Positions 1 through 8,980 of a stretch of 64,000 nt of DNA are shown here, piece by piece (within the stretch, counting starts at the first letter, position 1; each line of letters begins with the position of its first letter). This stretch comes from Methanobacteriota archaeon. GTDB taxonomy: Archaea > Halobacteriota > Methanosarcinia > Methanosarcinales > Methanosarcinaceae. The notes under the pieces are model-generated. The model worked only from the letters and a program-made list of their open reading frames with translations, searched no databases and was not told where the DNA came from. The DNA lies in the NCBI GenBank assembly GCA_016841625.1, contig JAENYU010000007.1, forward strand, positions 1 to 64,000, given 5' to 3'. A program made the translations under genes and the position numbers.

Positions 1-110
1 GAAGCAGGAAGCCCCTTCCTCGCTTTCATCAGAAAGCAGGTGGGGGTAGTTCACTGCAACCTCATAAAATCTGATCTCCAAAAAATCTGATCCCAATAAA
101 GGTGCAAACG

Positions 111-1580
111 ATGTGCGGAATTGCCGGTGCGGCAGGAACCCCGGACAGTGGCTCCGGAGTGAAAAAGATGCTTGAAACCCTCGGGCATAGGGGACCTGAT
201 GCCTGCGGAATCCATACTGCAGGAAACGTCAGCATCGGGAACACCCTGCTGAAAATTACGGGGGACATGCCCCAGCCCCTGGTAGGAAGAGGGGCTTTCG
301 TGCTTAACGGGGAGGCTTTTAATTTCCGGGAACTGGCATCCGAAGAGGGAATCCTGACCGATTCCGATACCGAACTGCTTTTTTCACTAATAGAAACCCG
401 GGTAGGGGAGGGAAAAACTCCCATTGATGCCGTTTATTCTGTCCTTTCCCGCGTAAACGGGGACTTTGCCCTGGCATATGCCTGTGGAAACGAACTCGTA
501 CTTGCCCGGGATCCTGTCGGGGTAAAGCCCCTTTTTTACTGCGTCAGGAATGGCACGGGAAGACCTGAAATTGCCTTTGCGTCCGAAAAAAAGGCACTCC
601 ATGCCCTGGCTTTCGGGACCGAAGCCAGATTCAAACCTTTTCCCCCGGGGCTTATCCTGAGTATCGATTCCGAAAACGGGAGAACCGCTGAGAGATCCCT
701 AAAAATCCGGCCTCCCGTGAGGCGGATTTCCGAAGAAACGGAAGCTGTTTCCAGTCTCAGGGGAGCCCTTGAAAAAGCTGTGGGATTTCGCCTTACCCCT
801 CATTCGGGAATTGCATTTTCCGGCGGCATTGACAGTGCCCTTGTGGCTGCCCTGGCCCGGGAAATAAAACCGGATCTTCCACTCTATGCGGTGGGGCTCC
901 CGGGTTCCCATGATATCGGGCAGGCAGAGTACGCGGCAGAAGCCCTGGGGCTGGAGGACTCCCTTATCACCCATCTCCTGTCGCCTGAGGAAATCGAAGC
1001 CGCGGTCCCGCAGGTAATTTACGCAACCGAATCCACGGACCCCATGAAAATTTCCATCGGGCTCCCCCTCTACATAGTATCGAAAATTGCCCGGGAAACC
1101 GGGGTCAAGGTGCTCCTCACAGGGCAGGGGGCTGACGAGCTTTTTGCCGGATACAGGCGGCACGAAGCATTCCTTGAAGAAGGCGCGGATGTGCTTGACC
1201 GGGAGATCCGGTCCGACCTTGAAAACATTTCCACGATCAACCTTGAAAGGGACGACATGGTTTCCATGGCAAACGCCGTGGAACTGCGGGTCCCATTCCT
1301 GGACAGGGAAGTGATAAAAGTGGGGCTTGCAATCCGCCCGGAACTGAAGGTCCTCAAAACGGAAGGTGGATACAGCAGGAAACACGTCCTGAGAAAAGCT
1401 GCGGAAGGGCTGCTCCCTCCGGAACTTCTCCGGAAGGAAAAGAAAGCTATGCAGTACGGGACCGGGGTACAGAAAGTCCTGGATAAGCTTGCCCGGGATG
1501 CCGGATTTTCGAAAAAGGAAGGGAAGCACATAGAAAAATACCTGGGCACGGTTGCCAGGGAAAAGGGTTTCAAACTTTAA
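111..1580 (+). CDS. asnB: Asparagine synthetase, glutamine-hydrolysing
   Basis: Makes asparagine from aspartate, ATP and glutamine in the cytoplasm. The N-terminal glutamine amidotransferase class II domain (about residues 1-170) starts MCGIAGAAG. The catalytic Cys must be residue 2, so the ATG at 111 is chosen over a GTG nine bases upstream, and AAAGGTG a few bases before fits as ribosome site. The C-terminal synthetase domain has the PP-loop SGGIDS near residue 237 and later LTGQGADELFAGY. About 490 residues, within the range of archaeal AsnB proteins. It stands alone, followed by a 217-nt spacer before the CooC gene. Family assignment is firm; physiological specificity for asparagine is inferred from the family. 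Confidence 0.93.
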   Translation: MCGIAGAAGTPDSGSGVKKMLETLGHRGPDACGIHTAGNVSIGNTLLKITGDMPQPLVGRGAFVLNGEAFNFRELASEEGILTDSDTELLFSLIETRVGEGKTPIDAVYSVLSRVNGDFALAYACGNELVLARDPVGVKPLFYCVRNGTGRPEIAFASEKKALHALAFGTEARFKPFPPGLILSIDSENGRTAERSLKIRPPVRRISEETEAVSSLRGALEKAVGFRLTPHSGIAFSGGIDSALVAALAREIKPDLPLYAVGLPGSHDIGQAEYAAEALGLEDSLITHLLSPEEIEAAVPQVIYATESTDPMKISIGLPLYIVSKIARETGVKVLLTGQGADELFAGYRRHEAFLEEGADVLDREIRSDLENISTINLERDDMVSMANAVELRVPFLDREVIKVGLAIRPELKVLKTEGGYSRKHVLRKAAEGLLPPELLRKEKKAMQYGTGVQKVLDKLARDAGFSKKEGKHIEKYLGTVAREKGFKL

Positions 1581-1711
1581 CCGCTTTTGAGTTTAATTGT
1601 GATTTAACCGGGTTCTAAACTGCAGAAAGAATGGGAGTTTAAGCCCTAGGACCGGAATACCGAAACAATTTTAATTTTTCAAGGCGTCAGGGAAAAGGCG
1701 GAAGCAAATCA

Positions 1712-1737
1712 ATAACTATAAGCAGTTTAATAGTTAT
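1712..1737. promoter_or_regulatory. 8-bp inverted repeat upstream of cooC
   Basis: ATAACTAT and ATAGTTAT form a perfect inverted repeat with a 10-nt centre, 60 bp before the CooC gene in an AT-rich stretch. It could be an operator overlapping the promoter. Function is inferred from position only. Confidence 0.3.
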
Positions 1738-1783
1738 ATTCCTGCATAGAAAGTTATCACATTCAATTTATAATCAACATTTC

Positions 1784-1790
1784 AGGGGGA
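1784..1790 (+). promoter_or_regulatory. Shine-Dalgarno site deciding the ATA start of cooC
   Basis: AGGGGGA ends 7 nt before the ATA codon at 1798. No canonical start codon lies in frame between the upstream stop and the P-loop. Confidence 0.6.
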
Positions 1791-1797
1791 ATTCCTT

Positions 1798-2610
1798 ATA
1801 AAAATAGCAATTACCGGAAAAGGCGGCGTTGGAAAGACAACTCTTTCAGGTACCCTGGCGAGAATGCTTGCAAGAGAAGGGTACGAGGTACTGGCAATCG
1901 ATGCGGACCCGGACATGAACCTGGCTTCTTCACTCGGGGTTGAGAACCCCCCGAAGCCCCTGACAGAGTACAAGGACCTGATCCAGGAACGGGCCGGGAC
2001 GGAAGGAGGAGCTTTTATCTATAACCCGAAGGTCGACGACATCGCCGGCAAATACGGGGTCATCGGGCCCGACGGGGTCAGGATGCTCGTCATGGGCACT
2101 GTGGATAGGGGAGGCAGCGGGTGCATGTGCCCGGCTTCGGCATTCCTCAGGGCACTCCTTCGCCACCTGATGCTGAAAGAAAAAAGCGCCGTGATCCTGG
2201 ACATGGAAGCCGGAATCGAGCACCTGGGAAGGGGCACCACCCGGGGCATGGACCTTATGATCGTGGTTGTGGAACCCGGGGCGAGGTCCCTGGAAACCGC
2301 AGAGCGGATCAAGAAGCTCTCCTCGGAAATCGGAGTCAATAACCTCGCAGCCGTCGTAAACAAAGGTGGGTCCGGGAAAGTTATTGAAAAGCTCGAAGAG
2401 CTCGGCATCCCGGTCCTCGGGGAAATTCCCTTCGACACCCAGCTTATGCATGCGGACCTGGAAAAACAGGCTCCCATTGACGTAGGGGGGGAAGCCGTGG
2501 AAGCCATCGGCAAGATCAAGGAAAAGCTGATGGTAATCGTTGAAGAAATCCAGGCCGAAAAAAAGAAAGAGAATGAAAAAAAAGAGAATGAAAAGAAAGT
2601 GGATAAGTGA
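1798..2610 (+). CDS. cooC: CooC-type nickel-insertion ATPase (ATA start)
   Basis: MinD/NifH-fold ATPase of the CooC family, which helps load nickel into carbon monoxide dehydrogenase/acetyl-CoA synthase. The deviant Walker A motif GKGGVGKTT lies at residues 7-15, followed by IDADPDMNLASSLGV, and a CMC motif (Cys109, Cys111) matches the CxC metal site of CooC dimers. The first ATG in frame (1864) would delete the whole P-loop. The frame is open back to a stop at 1771 with no ATG, GTG or TTG. The only sensible start is ATA at 1798, 7 nt after an AGGGGGA ribosome site, giving the usual family N-terminus (M)KIAITGKGG. The C-terminus is a Lys/Glu-rich tail with a repeated NEKK unit. No CODH genes are in the window. 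Confidence 0.87.
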   Translation: MKIAITGKGGVGKTTLSGTLARMLAREGYEVLAIDADPDMNLASSLGVENPPKPLTEYKDLIQERAGTEGGAFIYNPKVDDIAGKYGVIGPDGVRMLVMGTVDRGGSGCMCPASAFLRALLRHLMLKEKSAVILDMEAGIEHLGRGTTRGMDLMIVVVEPGARSLETAERIKKLSSEIGVNNLAAVVNKGGSGKVIEKLEELGIPVLGEIPFDTQLMHADLEKQAPIDVGGEAVEAIGKIKEKLMVIVEEIQAEKKKENEKKENEKKVDK

Positions 2611-2763
2611 GCTAAAAAGGCCGGAATATTCCGGTCCTGCTTTTTTTTACCTTGCTTTAAGCTGAATTTGGCTGAAGCCAACCCTGATCGAAGCCAACCC
2701 GGAATGAAGTCGAACCTGGTCGAAAATGGTCCGGGCTCGATTCAGCTGAAATTCAGTCAGGAT

Positions 2764-3366
2764 TCAGTTAAAATACTTATCAGGAGAATCCTCCATTTTT
2801 CCTTCGCTGTAAATAGCTCCCAGGAGTTTCATCTTTTTTTCCCTTATAAAGGCATCGGTCGGATCGATTTCGAGAGCTTTATCGAAACATTCTATCGCAT
2901 CTTTTAACTTTCCCATTGATTCGAAAGAAATGCCCTTCTGATGCCAGGCAAAAACGTTCTTGTGGTTGATTTTAAGAACCTCGTCATAGCACTCGACTGC
3001 CTTCTCAAACTTCCCTAAATTATTGAAGGCAAACCCCTTAAGGCACCAGATTCCCACATTTCCAGGATCGATTTCAAGCGCCCTATTGTAGCAGGTCAGG
3101 GATTCTTCTGATTTCCCCATCCTGTCCAGAGAAAAACCTTTCTGGAGCAGGGCATCGGTACAGGCAGGATCCAATTCCAGGGCTTCATCGTAGAGCCTGA
3201 GCTTTTCCTCGTAATCATCAACTTCTCCCGCCATTTTTATAAGCTGATGGGGACTCATTACCGTGGATCCGATCTCGGATTCTCTATCCGAGACAGCTTT
3301 CTTCGTCTTATTTATTCGGTTTTGTTCAATCCGGTCATGTTCATCCATTGAATTATCTTCTGTCAT
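2764..3366 (-). CDS. TPR repeat protein
   Basis: About 200 residues with four tandem tetratricopeptide repeats of 34 residues, recognisable by phrases such as ALEIDPGNVGIWCLKG and FEKAVECYDEVLKINHKN. TPRs are protein-protein interaction scaffolds; the partner is unknown. No signal peptide or membrane segment. I place the start at the ATG ending at 3366, which has GAGGG 7 nt upstream. An in-frame ATG at 3429 would add 21 residues but has no ribosome site. A second, larger TPR gene lies upstream in the same direction, separated by about 370 nt, so they are probably transcribed separately. Confidence 0.75.
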   Translation of the reverse strand: MTEDNSMDEHDRIEQNRINKTKKAVSDRESEIGSTVMSPHQLIKMAGEVDDYEEKLRLYDEALELDPACTDALLQKGFSLDRMGKSEESLTCYNRALEIDPGNVGIWCLKGFAFNNLGKFEKAVECYDEVLKINHKNVFAWHQKGISFESMGKLKDAIECFDKALEIDPTDAFIREKKMKLLGAIYSEGKMEDSPDKYFN

Positions 3367-3594
3367 TGTGCAACCCTCATGTTCCCCGAATTGGGTTCTA
3401 TCGGGACTCCCGTATAATTCATTATTCATTTTTCATGAATGTTTTTAGAACATGGATAGAGGCTTTAGTCCCTGTTTCTGAGGTTTATATTTTTCCCTAT
3501 TCTACTATTATTGAATTATATGGGTCATGTCTTATAATATTATAGTTCGGAAACCGGAATACCGGGCTAGAGATCCGTAAGAGCGTGAATTAAA

Positions 3595-3725
3595 ACCAAC
3601 CTGCAGGTGCAGCAATCTCGGGAGTAACGAGCTGTAGCGGGGCAATCCGCATGGGTAACAAGCTATAGAGCGCGGAGCAACACGCATGTGCAACGACCGT
3701 GGTGCAACAGGCCGCAGGTCTGAAA
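3595..3725. repeat. Degenerate GCAAC/GTAAC repeat tract
   Basis: The spacer between the two TPR genes (3430-3795) is AT-rich near the first gene. From about 3600 it then holds seven spaced copies of a GCAAC, GTAAC or GCAAT core at irregular 13-20 nt intervals, alternating with CGCATG or CCGTGG. No ORF fits. Purpose unknown; it may be a degenerate tandem repeat. Confidence 0.35.
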
Positions 3726-3795
3726 TTCCCGGGTGAGGGAAAACTCAAGCATAAAGCCCCGGACTCGAAACTCTGTCAGAAATTTTTACAAAAAT

Positions 3796-4968
3796 TCATT
3801 CTTGAGCTTTTCTTTTTTCCCGGCTGATTTCGGAAAGAACCTTGAGCTTTGCTTCCTGGGCAGGAAGAAAACCCGGCTTGATTTCCAGGGCTTTATTGTA
3901 ACTTTGAAGGGCTTCCTTATACCTGTGCATTTCGGAAAGGACCAGCCCCCTGTTGTACCAGAGCCCGGGTTCTGCCGGTACGGCCTCAAGAGCAAGGTCG
4001 TATATATCCAGAGCTTCCTCAAAACGCCCGAGCCCGGAAAGAAGGGTACCTTTGCACGCAAGGGCTTCCAGGTAGTTTGGCCTGACTTCCAGAGCTGAAG
4101 TGTAGGCTTCCAGAGCGTCTTCTTTTCGGCCAAGGGCCAAAAGGACCGAGCCTTTCCCGGCCCAGCCTTCGGCATAGTTCGGGTTTTGCCGGAGGGCACT
4201 GTCATAGGTTTCCAGGGCATCTCCCAGCCTCCCAAGCCTGGCCAGGACGACTCCTTTGTTGTCCCGGGCAACATCGAAGGCAGGTTCAAGTTCTATTGTC
4301 CGGGTGTAAGCCTCCAGTGCTTCCTCAAGCCTCCCTAGCTCGGAGAGGATGACACCCCTGTTGTACCAGACTTTATAGTCATCAGGGGCGATTTCCAGCA
4401 CCTTTCCCGTAAGCTGCAGGGCAGCCTCAGGCCTTCCCGCCTTATACAGCAGCACGGCTTTCTGGAAGAGGGCGGTGGCATTTTCCGGATCCTTTTCAAG
4501 AATTTCGGAACAGGTTTTCAATTCTTCATATGCCGGAAGGGAAGCATAAAGGTCCCTGACAGCCAGGAAGAGGGGCAGCAGTTCATATTTCCCGCCGCCA
4601 ACTGAGAGGACCTTTGCAGCAGGATCATATGCAAAACCCACAGGACCGGCTTTTTCAGAGTCCCCTTTTCCGGCTTTCAGCACTTCCTTGATCCCTGCTT
4701 CCAGCCCTGGTTTGGTTTTCAGGTTTAAGGGAGAGTCTCCTGACAGGGAAAGCACGGAGCGGAGCTCTTTTCGGTATTTCCTGTTGTTTACGTTCCAGAG
4801 AACCTTTGAAATGCTCATAAATTCCTGGAGAAATTTCTGCAGGCAGCTTAGGCCGGATGCAGGGTCTTTTGAATGGTCAAGCGTACTAAAAGCCGAGAGA
4901 GCCGATCTGCTGTGCTCCTTGAGTTCGGTCAGGTACCCTTCTGTTCTGGGAGTGGAAGCCTCCATCAT
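3796..4968 (-). CDS. Large TPR repeat protein
   Basis: 390 residues. The first 140 or so are a non-repetitive helical region. The rest carries about seven tetratricopeptide repeats, for example LEEALEAYTRTIELEPAF and KEDALEAYTSALEVRPNY. Likely a cytoplasmic scaffold or adaptor. It lies 29 nt downstream of the PASTA-domain gene on the same strand and is probably co-transcribed with it. Two ATG codons stand together at the start; the first is preceded by AAGGGATT. Repeat identity is clear; no partner or pathway can be read from the sequence. Confidence 0.8.
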   Translation of the reverse strand: MMEASTPRTEGYLTELKEHSRSALSAFSTLDHSKDPASGLSCLQKFLQEFMSISKVLWNVNNRKYRKELRSVLSLSGDSPLNLKTKPGLEAGIKEVLKAGKGDSEKAGPVGFAYDPAAKVLSVGGGKYELLPLFLAVRDLYASLPAYEELKTCSEILEKDPENATALFQKAVLLYKAGRPEAALQLTGKVLEIAPDDYKVWYNRGVILSELGRLEEALEAYTRTIELEPAFDVARDNKGVVLARLGRLGDALETYDSALRQNPNYAEGWAGKGSVLLALGRKEDALEAYTSALEVRPNYLEALACKGTLLSGLGRFEEALDIYDLALEAVPAEPGLWYNRGLVLSEMHRYKEALQSYNKALEIKPGFLPAQEAKLKVLSEISREKRKAQE

Positions 4969-4997
4969 AATCCCTTTTCGAGTTCCGATCTGCTTAT

Positions 4998-5516
4998 TTA
5001 ACCGTTGTCCGTGAAGGCGCCACAGTACGACCTGTCCCCGTCGGAGGGAAGGATTTTCCCTTTTACCGCAACTATGAGATTTACGGGGGACCCTTTTGCT
5101 ACCGCCTCCCCGGGCATAGGGGCCTGCCGGATTACATCCCCATTGATAACCCCTACAGGTAAGATGCCACGTTTTTCGGTGACCTCTCCGACCGAAAGCC
5201 CGGCTGCTACCAGGATTTCCCGGGCTTTTTCAAGCGGCTTTCTGAGGACCGTTGGTACTTCCAAGTTTTTCTCAGGGTCTGCAGGAGCGGGACTGCTCGC
5301 AGTTGTGGAAGTTCCCGGGCTCGGGGCTTCCCCGCTTTCCCCCAGTAGCTCTTCCAGCAGCTCGACTGCCCCGCTGATCCGGAGGAGGGTCTCGTTCAGG
5401 TTTTTCTTTCTGTTTTCGAGATAAACCAGTTTCTGCTCGATGTCGGTCAGGATCTTCTGCCCGGACTCGTATTCTGCCCTGAGCTCTTTCAAACGCTGTT
5501 CAAGCTGTGTTTTCAT
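4998..5516 (-). CDS. Coiled-coil protein with one PASTA domain
   Basis: 172 residues. Residues 1-60 form a charged coiled coil (heptads of Leu, Lys and Glu), then a Ser/Thr/Pro/Ala linker (about 62-85). About residues 88-155 match a PASTA domain: VPTVLRKPLEKAREIL, AAGLSVGEV, then QAPMPGEAVAKGSPVNLIV. PASTA domains usually sit outside the membrane on bacterial Ser/Thr kinases and penicillin-binding proteins and bind muropeptides. Here there is no signal peptide, membrane helix or kinase, and archaea lack murein, so the ligand must be different. First gene of a probable two-gene unit with the TPR gene downstream. Confidence 0.72.
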   Translation of the reverse strand: MKTQLEQRLKELRAEYESGQKILTDIEQKLVYLENRKKNLNETLLRISGAVELLEELLGESGEAPSPGTSTTASSPAPADPEKNLEVPTVLRKPLEKAREILVAAGLSVGEVTEKRGILPVGVINGDVIRQAPMPGEAVAKGSPVNLIVAVKGKILPSDGDRSYCGAFTDNG

Positions 5517-5843
5517 GATTTTATGAACCCCTCTTTCTTCGGTTTATTATTCTGGATGAGTAGCAATTTCAAATTTTTCTTCAGTGCATTATTCTGAAGA
5601 AATAGCCATTTTAAACTTTACTTTTATCCAATGGTTCGGCTTTTTATTCAATCCTTTTGATTTTATCCGCTCTATATTCTGTTATTCGCTATGAACAATA
5701 TTATCCAATCCATTTCAAGTTTTATATTTTTTCCCCGGAGTTTGGGAACTTCCCTCTGGCCCAAACCCGGGTCCGTGAAAAGCAAAAAAGCAAAAAAATC
5801 CTTGCATCCGGTCTATATTTATCCGATCCGGGCACAGTTCTAT

Positions 5844-5926
5844 ATGTAATTCAAGTTCGATAATATAATAGGTCGATATGTAATTCAGGTCCGATATGTA
5901 ATAGTTTGATATGCAATTCAATTTCG
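5844..5926. repeat. 15-18 bp tandem repeats in the DUF169 promoter region
   Basis: The 425-nt spacer between the divergent PASTA and DUF169 genes is AT-rich. It ends in about five imperfect direct repeats of ATATGTAATTCAAGTTCG (starting near 5842, 5859, 5876, 5894 and 5909), finishing 16 nt before the DUF169 ATG. Position suggests regulator binding or an untranslated leader repeat. Rest of the spacer: nothing convincing. Confidence 0.5.
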
Positions 5927-5941
5927 TGAAGGGGTACTCAT

Positions 5942-6664
5942 ATGGAGCCAGCAAGTCCTGAGCAGATAAAAGAGATAAACGGGTATGGAAGAGAGATCAA
6001 CGAACTATTGAAGCTTGAAACTTCCCCTGTCGCTGTGGGGCTCGTCCCGATAGGCGGGAAAATCCCTGAGGGGATCAAAAGGATCGAGAGGGGGATGAAG
6101 CACTGCCAGATGGTGGACCGGGTGCGAAGCTCCGGAGAAGAGTTCTACGCCCTCCTGGATGACCAGACCTGCAAAGGAGGCGCGGCAGCCCTGGGCCTCG
6201 GGCACATGCCCCCCAAACTTGCCAGCGGGGATTTTTACTACGAAAAATTGAAAAATTTCAAGACCCTGGAAGCCGCCCAGAAGACGATCGAGAAAATCTC
6301 GATGCTCGAAGCGGAGTCCATGGCAGGGACCATTTACGCGCCCCTGGAAAGCGCAAGTTTCATGCCGGACGTGGTGGTGATCATCTGCTCTCCGAAGCAG
6401 GTGATGCTCCTGACCCAGGCAATCCTCTACAACGAAGGAGGCAGGGTGGAAGCCGAATTCGCAGGCAAACAAAGCCTCTGCTCCGATGCCGTTGCCGAGC
6501 CCTACCTGAGCGGCAAAATGGGGATCACTGTCGGTTGCAGCGGGAGCCGGAAGCACACCAATATTGCGGACTCGGAACTGACCGTGGGCATCCCTGCCAA
6601 ACTGTTAAAAGACCTGGTCGAAGGCCTGAGAGTGATTGTCGGAAAAGAGCCGGTTCCGGCATAA
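5942..6664 (+). CDS. DUF169 family protein
   Basis: 240-residue soluble protein of the DUF169 family, common in methanogens and anaerobes; biochemical role unknown. The usual pattern is visible: an N-terminal LLKLETSPVAVGLV segment, the central cysteine-containing part GMKHCQMV and DDQTCKGGAAALGLG, then CSPKQVMLLTQAILYNEGG and a C-terminal GCSGSR. The conserved cysteines suggest metal or cofactor binding, but that is inference. Start ATG is supported by GAAGGGG 8 nt upstream. Full length for the family. It is preceded by an array of short tandem repeats that may regulate it. Confidence 0.82.
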   Translation: MEPASPEQIKEINGYGREINELLKLETSPVAVGLVPIGGKIPEGIKRIERGMKHCQMVDRVRSSGEEFYALLDDQTCKGGAAALGLGHMPPKLASGDFYYEKLKNFKTLEAAQKTIEKISMLEAESMAGTIYAPLESASFMPDVVVIICSPKQVMLLTQAILYNEGGRVEAEFAGKQSLCSDAVAEPYLSGKMGITVGCSGSRKHTNIADSELTVGIPAKLLKDLVEGLRVIVGKEPVPA

Positions 6665-6803
6665 TGTGTCCGCAGGAAACCTGCAATGCAAAATCCCACA
6701 CTCATAAATCACACTCTCATGAATCCTGCATTCTGAAATACAGGGTTCTAAAAATCCGGGCTGTTAACTTCACTAAACCGTAAACTCCAAAAGACCGTTC
6801 ACC

Positions 6804-8273
6804 TCACAGGAAATACAGGATTACTGGCAGTAAAATAACGCCCATCGCGTGCGACTTCCTGATTTTCATGAAAGAAGGGAGCATCCCGATCGGGGTCGAG
6901 ATCAGGAAGAGGAAGAAACCGAACAGGCCCGTAAAAAGGAAAACCATAACGGCAAGCCCGAGCAGGACCCCTGCACAGAGTTTCGAATAATCAAGTTTCC
7001 GGAGCAGGCGGTGGGCGTTGTTTCCGATGTAAACCGTGGAAAAGTAGGAAAACAGGGATGCCAGGAGGACTGCGGAAAAACAGAGGAGTACGGTTGGGAT
7101 GTCAAAAACTCCTACACCCAGGATTTCATTGATTGCTGCCATTGCCCCGCTCCGGGTCTTTCCTATGACCAGGAAGGCGACCAGCCCGAAAATAGCATTC
7201 GAGGTGTTTACCCCGGAGACAGAGACGATAAATTCTTTTGAACTTTCAAGGAGCTCCGGGTCGGCTTCGGGGTCCCAGAACAGAGATGTCCCGCTTTTTC
7301 CGGTACCCCCGTCTTTTTGAATTCCCTTCAGGCCCATATCCTTCAAGTCCAGACCTCTCCGATCCAAACTTTTCTGATCCGGACTTTTCTGATCCAGACC
7401 CTTCAGGTCCAGATCTTTCCGGTCAAAATCATCCTTTACGAAAAGCCGGGCAAGGAGGGCAGCAATGGAGGAAGAGATCCCGGGCAGCCAGGCGACCAGG
7501 GAACCTGCGGCACTGCCCGTCAAAATTCCCCTAATGATCCTCTTTCGGGAAAGGTTCAGCCCTGAAGTGGACTCCTCGGGAATTTCCGAACCCGTAAACA
7601 GGCTTATGACCAGCTGGGAAGCTCCGAAAAGCCCGCTAAGGAGGGGCAGGAGCACGGTTGCGGTTCCAAAATTGATGACCGGAACCAGGAGGGCTTCCCG
7701 GGCAAAGGAAAAAAGCCCCAGGAAACCTGTGATCAAAAAAAGAAATAGGGCAGAGATTTTGTACCTGTATTTCGCAAGGGGACCACTCCCGGGCATTTGC
7801 TCCCCTTTCTCCCCGACGAGCATTATGAACACAACTGAGAGCAGAACCCAGGCCATATACTCTTCAAGGAAAGGGTATGCGGCTTTGAAAAATAAAGAAA
7901 GGGGCAGCACAAAGAGGAGGGATGCTGCAACTGAACCCGCACTCCCGAGGGCTGAGAGCCGGACTGCCTCTGCCCCGGCACCTTCGAGGAGCAGCCTGTG
8001 CCCCGGGAGGACTGCCAGGGCTGTGTCCCCGTCCGGGGCTCCCAGAAAGACGGAGGGGACGATGTCGTGAAAGGTATGGGAGATGGCATTCGAAAGGACG
8101 ACGATTACGATGTAAAAGGGAGGAATGCCCTGTTCTGCCAGGAAGGGAGCAAAGGCTGCAAGGGCAAGGGCGAAGTTATTAGTGTGAATCCCCGGGAGAA
8201 GTCCTGAAAAGATCCCGAGCAGGTAGCCCCCTAAAACAGCAATAAAAAGCAAGGATAAAGAAATTTCCGGCAT
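6804..8273 (-). CDS. TctA/DUF112-type multi-pass membrane protein
   Basis: 489-residue integral membrane protein of the TctA (tripartite tricarboxylate transporter permease) superfamily, archaeal DUF112 branch. Seen: many hydrophobic helices, the N-terminal GLLPGIHTNNFAL segment and HDIVPSVFLGAPDGDTAL, both diagnostic, and a second half with GSLVAWLPGISSS. No TctB or TctC partner is adjacent, so substrate and mechanism are unknown. An unusual hydrophilic insert near residues 285-320 consists of five-residue repeats (see 7319-7425). Start is supported by GGGAGT upstream of the ATG at 8273. Confidence 0.82.
   Translation of the reverse strand: MPEISLSLLFIAVLGGYLLGIFSGLLPGIHTNNFALALAAFAPFLAEQGIPPFYIVIVVLSNAISHTFHDIVPSVFLGAPDGDTALAVLPGHRLLLEGAGAEAVRLSALGSAGSVAASLLFVLPLSLFFKAAYPFLEEYMAWVLLSVVFIMLVGEKGEQMPGSGPLAKYRYKISALFLFLITGFLGLFSFAREALLVPVINFGTATVLLPLLSGLFGASQLVISLFTGSEIPEESTSGLNLSRKRIIRGILTGSAAGSLVAWLPGISSSIAALLARLFVKDDFDRKDLDLKGLDQKSPDQKSLDRRGLDLKDMGLKGIQKDGGTGKSGTSLFWDPEADPELLESSKEFIVSVSGVNTSNAIFGLVAFLVIGKTRSGAMAAINEILGVGVFDIPTVLLCFSAVLLASLFSYFSTVYIGNNAHRLLRKLDYSKLCAGVLLGLAVMVFLFTGLFGFFLFLISTPIGMLPSFMKIRKSHAMGVILLPVILYFL
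7319..7425 (-). repeat. 15-bp in-frame repeat inside the TctA-like gene
   Basis: About seven imperfect 15-bp units encode pentapeptides such as DLKGL, DQKSL and DRRGL in a loop between membrane segments. The period keeps the frame, so copy number can vary without breaking the gene. Confidence 0.7.
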
Positions 8274-8980
8274 TTAGCTTATACTCCCGATTTAGCCTGT
8301 ACCCCTTCAAAGCCTGCCTGCTGGTCCCCCATGTATTATGATAGTTGCGGCAACCATTCCCTGGCGATCCCGTTTTCGCGGTATCAGCTCATCCTGCATC
8401 CCACGACCCCGATATTAATTCCCGGGCTGCCGTAACCCCACCTTATCCGGAAGAGCCGAGACCCTGCCAAAAAGCAGTTTGCCTGAATATGTAGCAAACA
8501 GATTCAAGTTTTTTTCTATATATAGTTATTCATGACCTTCAAAAGTGATGCTTGTGTAAAATATGTCCAGATATATGACTAAAAAATGCAGTTCGGATAA
8601 CTGAAAAAGATATGCTTCAGAATGATTCTGCCAGGTCAAGTGAATTTGAGCAAAGCCAGAAATCCGAAGGTTTTCGGGAAATTGTTCTGGGTAAAAGGTT
8701 TTCCATGTGTTCCGGACTGTTTTCCAGACACGGTGCCTTTCTACCTCACAAATATAACTAATTATATATGTAACTGGAAACAATTTAATTTTCCTTATCA
8801 GATCAGTGACTTGTAAATTTTGAATGCGCTTTATCACATCAAGGAAAAAGAAAAATCAATTCCACTTATCTTTTATACCTTATAGATAAAATATTAAATG
8901 CAGTTTTAAATGCTATTATTGAAGGGGTTCATGAGAGCATTTAGCTGAAAACAGCAGAATAAGAGCAGAACAAGGGAATA
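8274..8980. other. Gene-free spacer
   Basis: AT-rich from 8500 on. A 103-codon frame on the minus strand (8526-8837) has no family signature or ribosome site and is not accepted. Nothing else convincing before the RNA candidate. Confidence 0.4.

Noticed and set aside
699-1529. Long minus-strand frame opposite asnB
   Set aside because: Antisense shadow of a well-recognised gene; no family signature or ribosome site.
8526-8837. 103-codon minus-strand frame
   Set aside because: No ribosome site or recognisable motif; AT-rich spacer composition.
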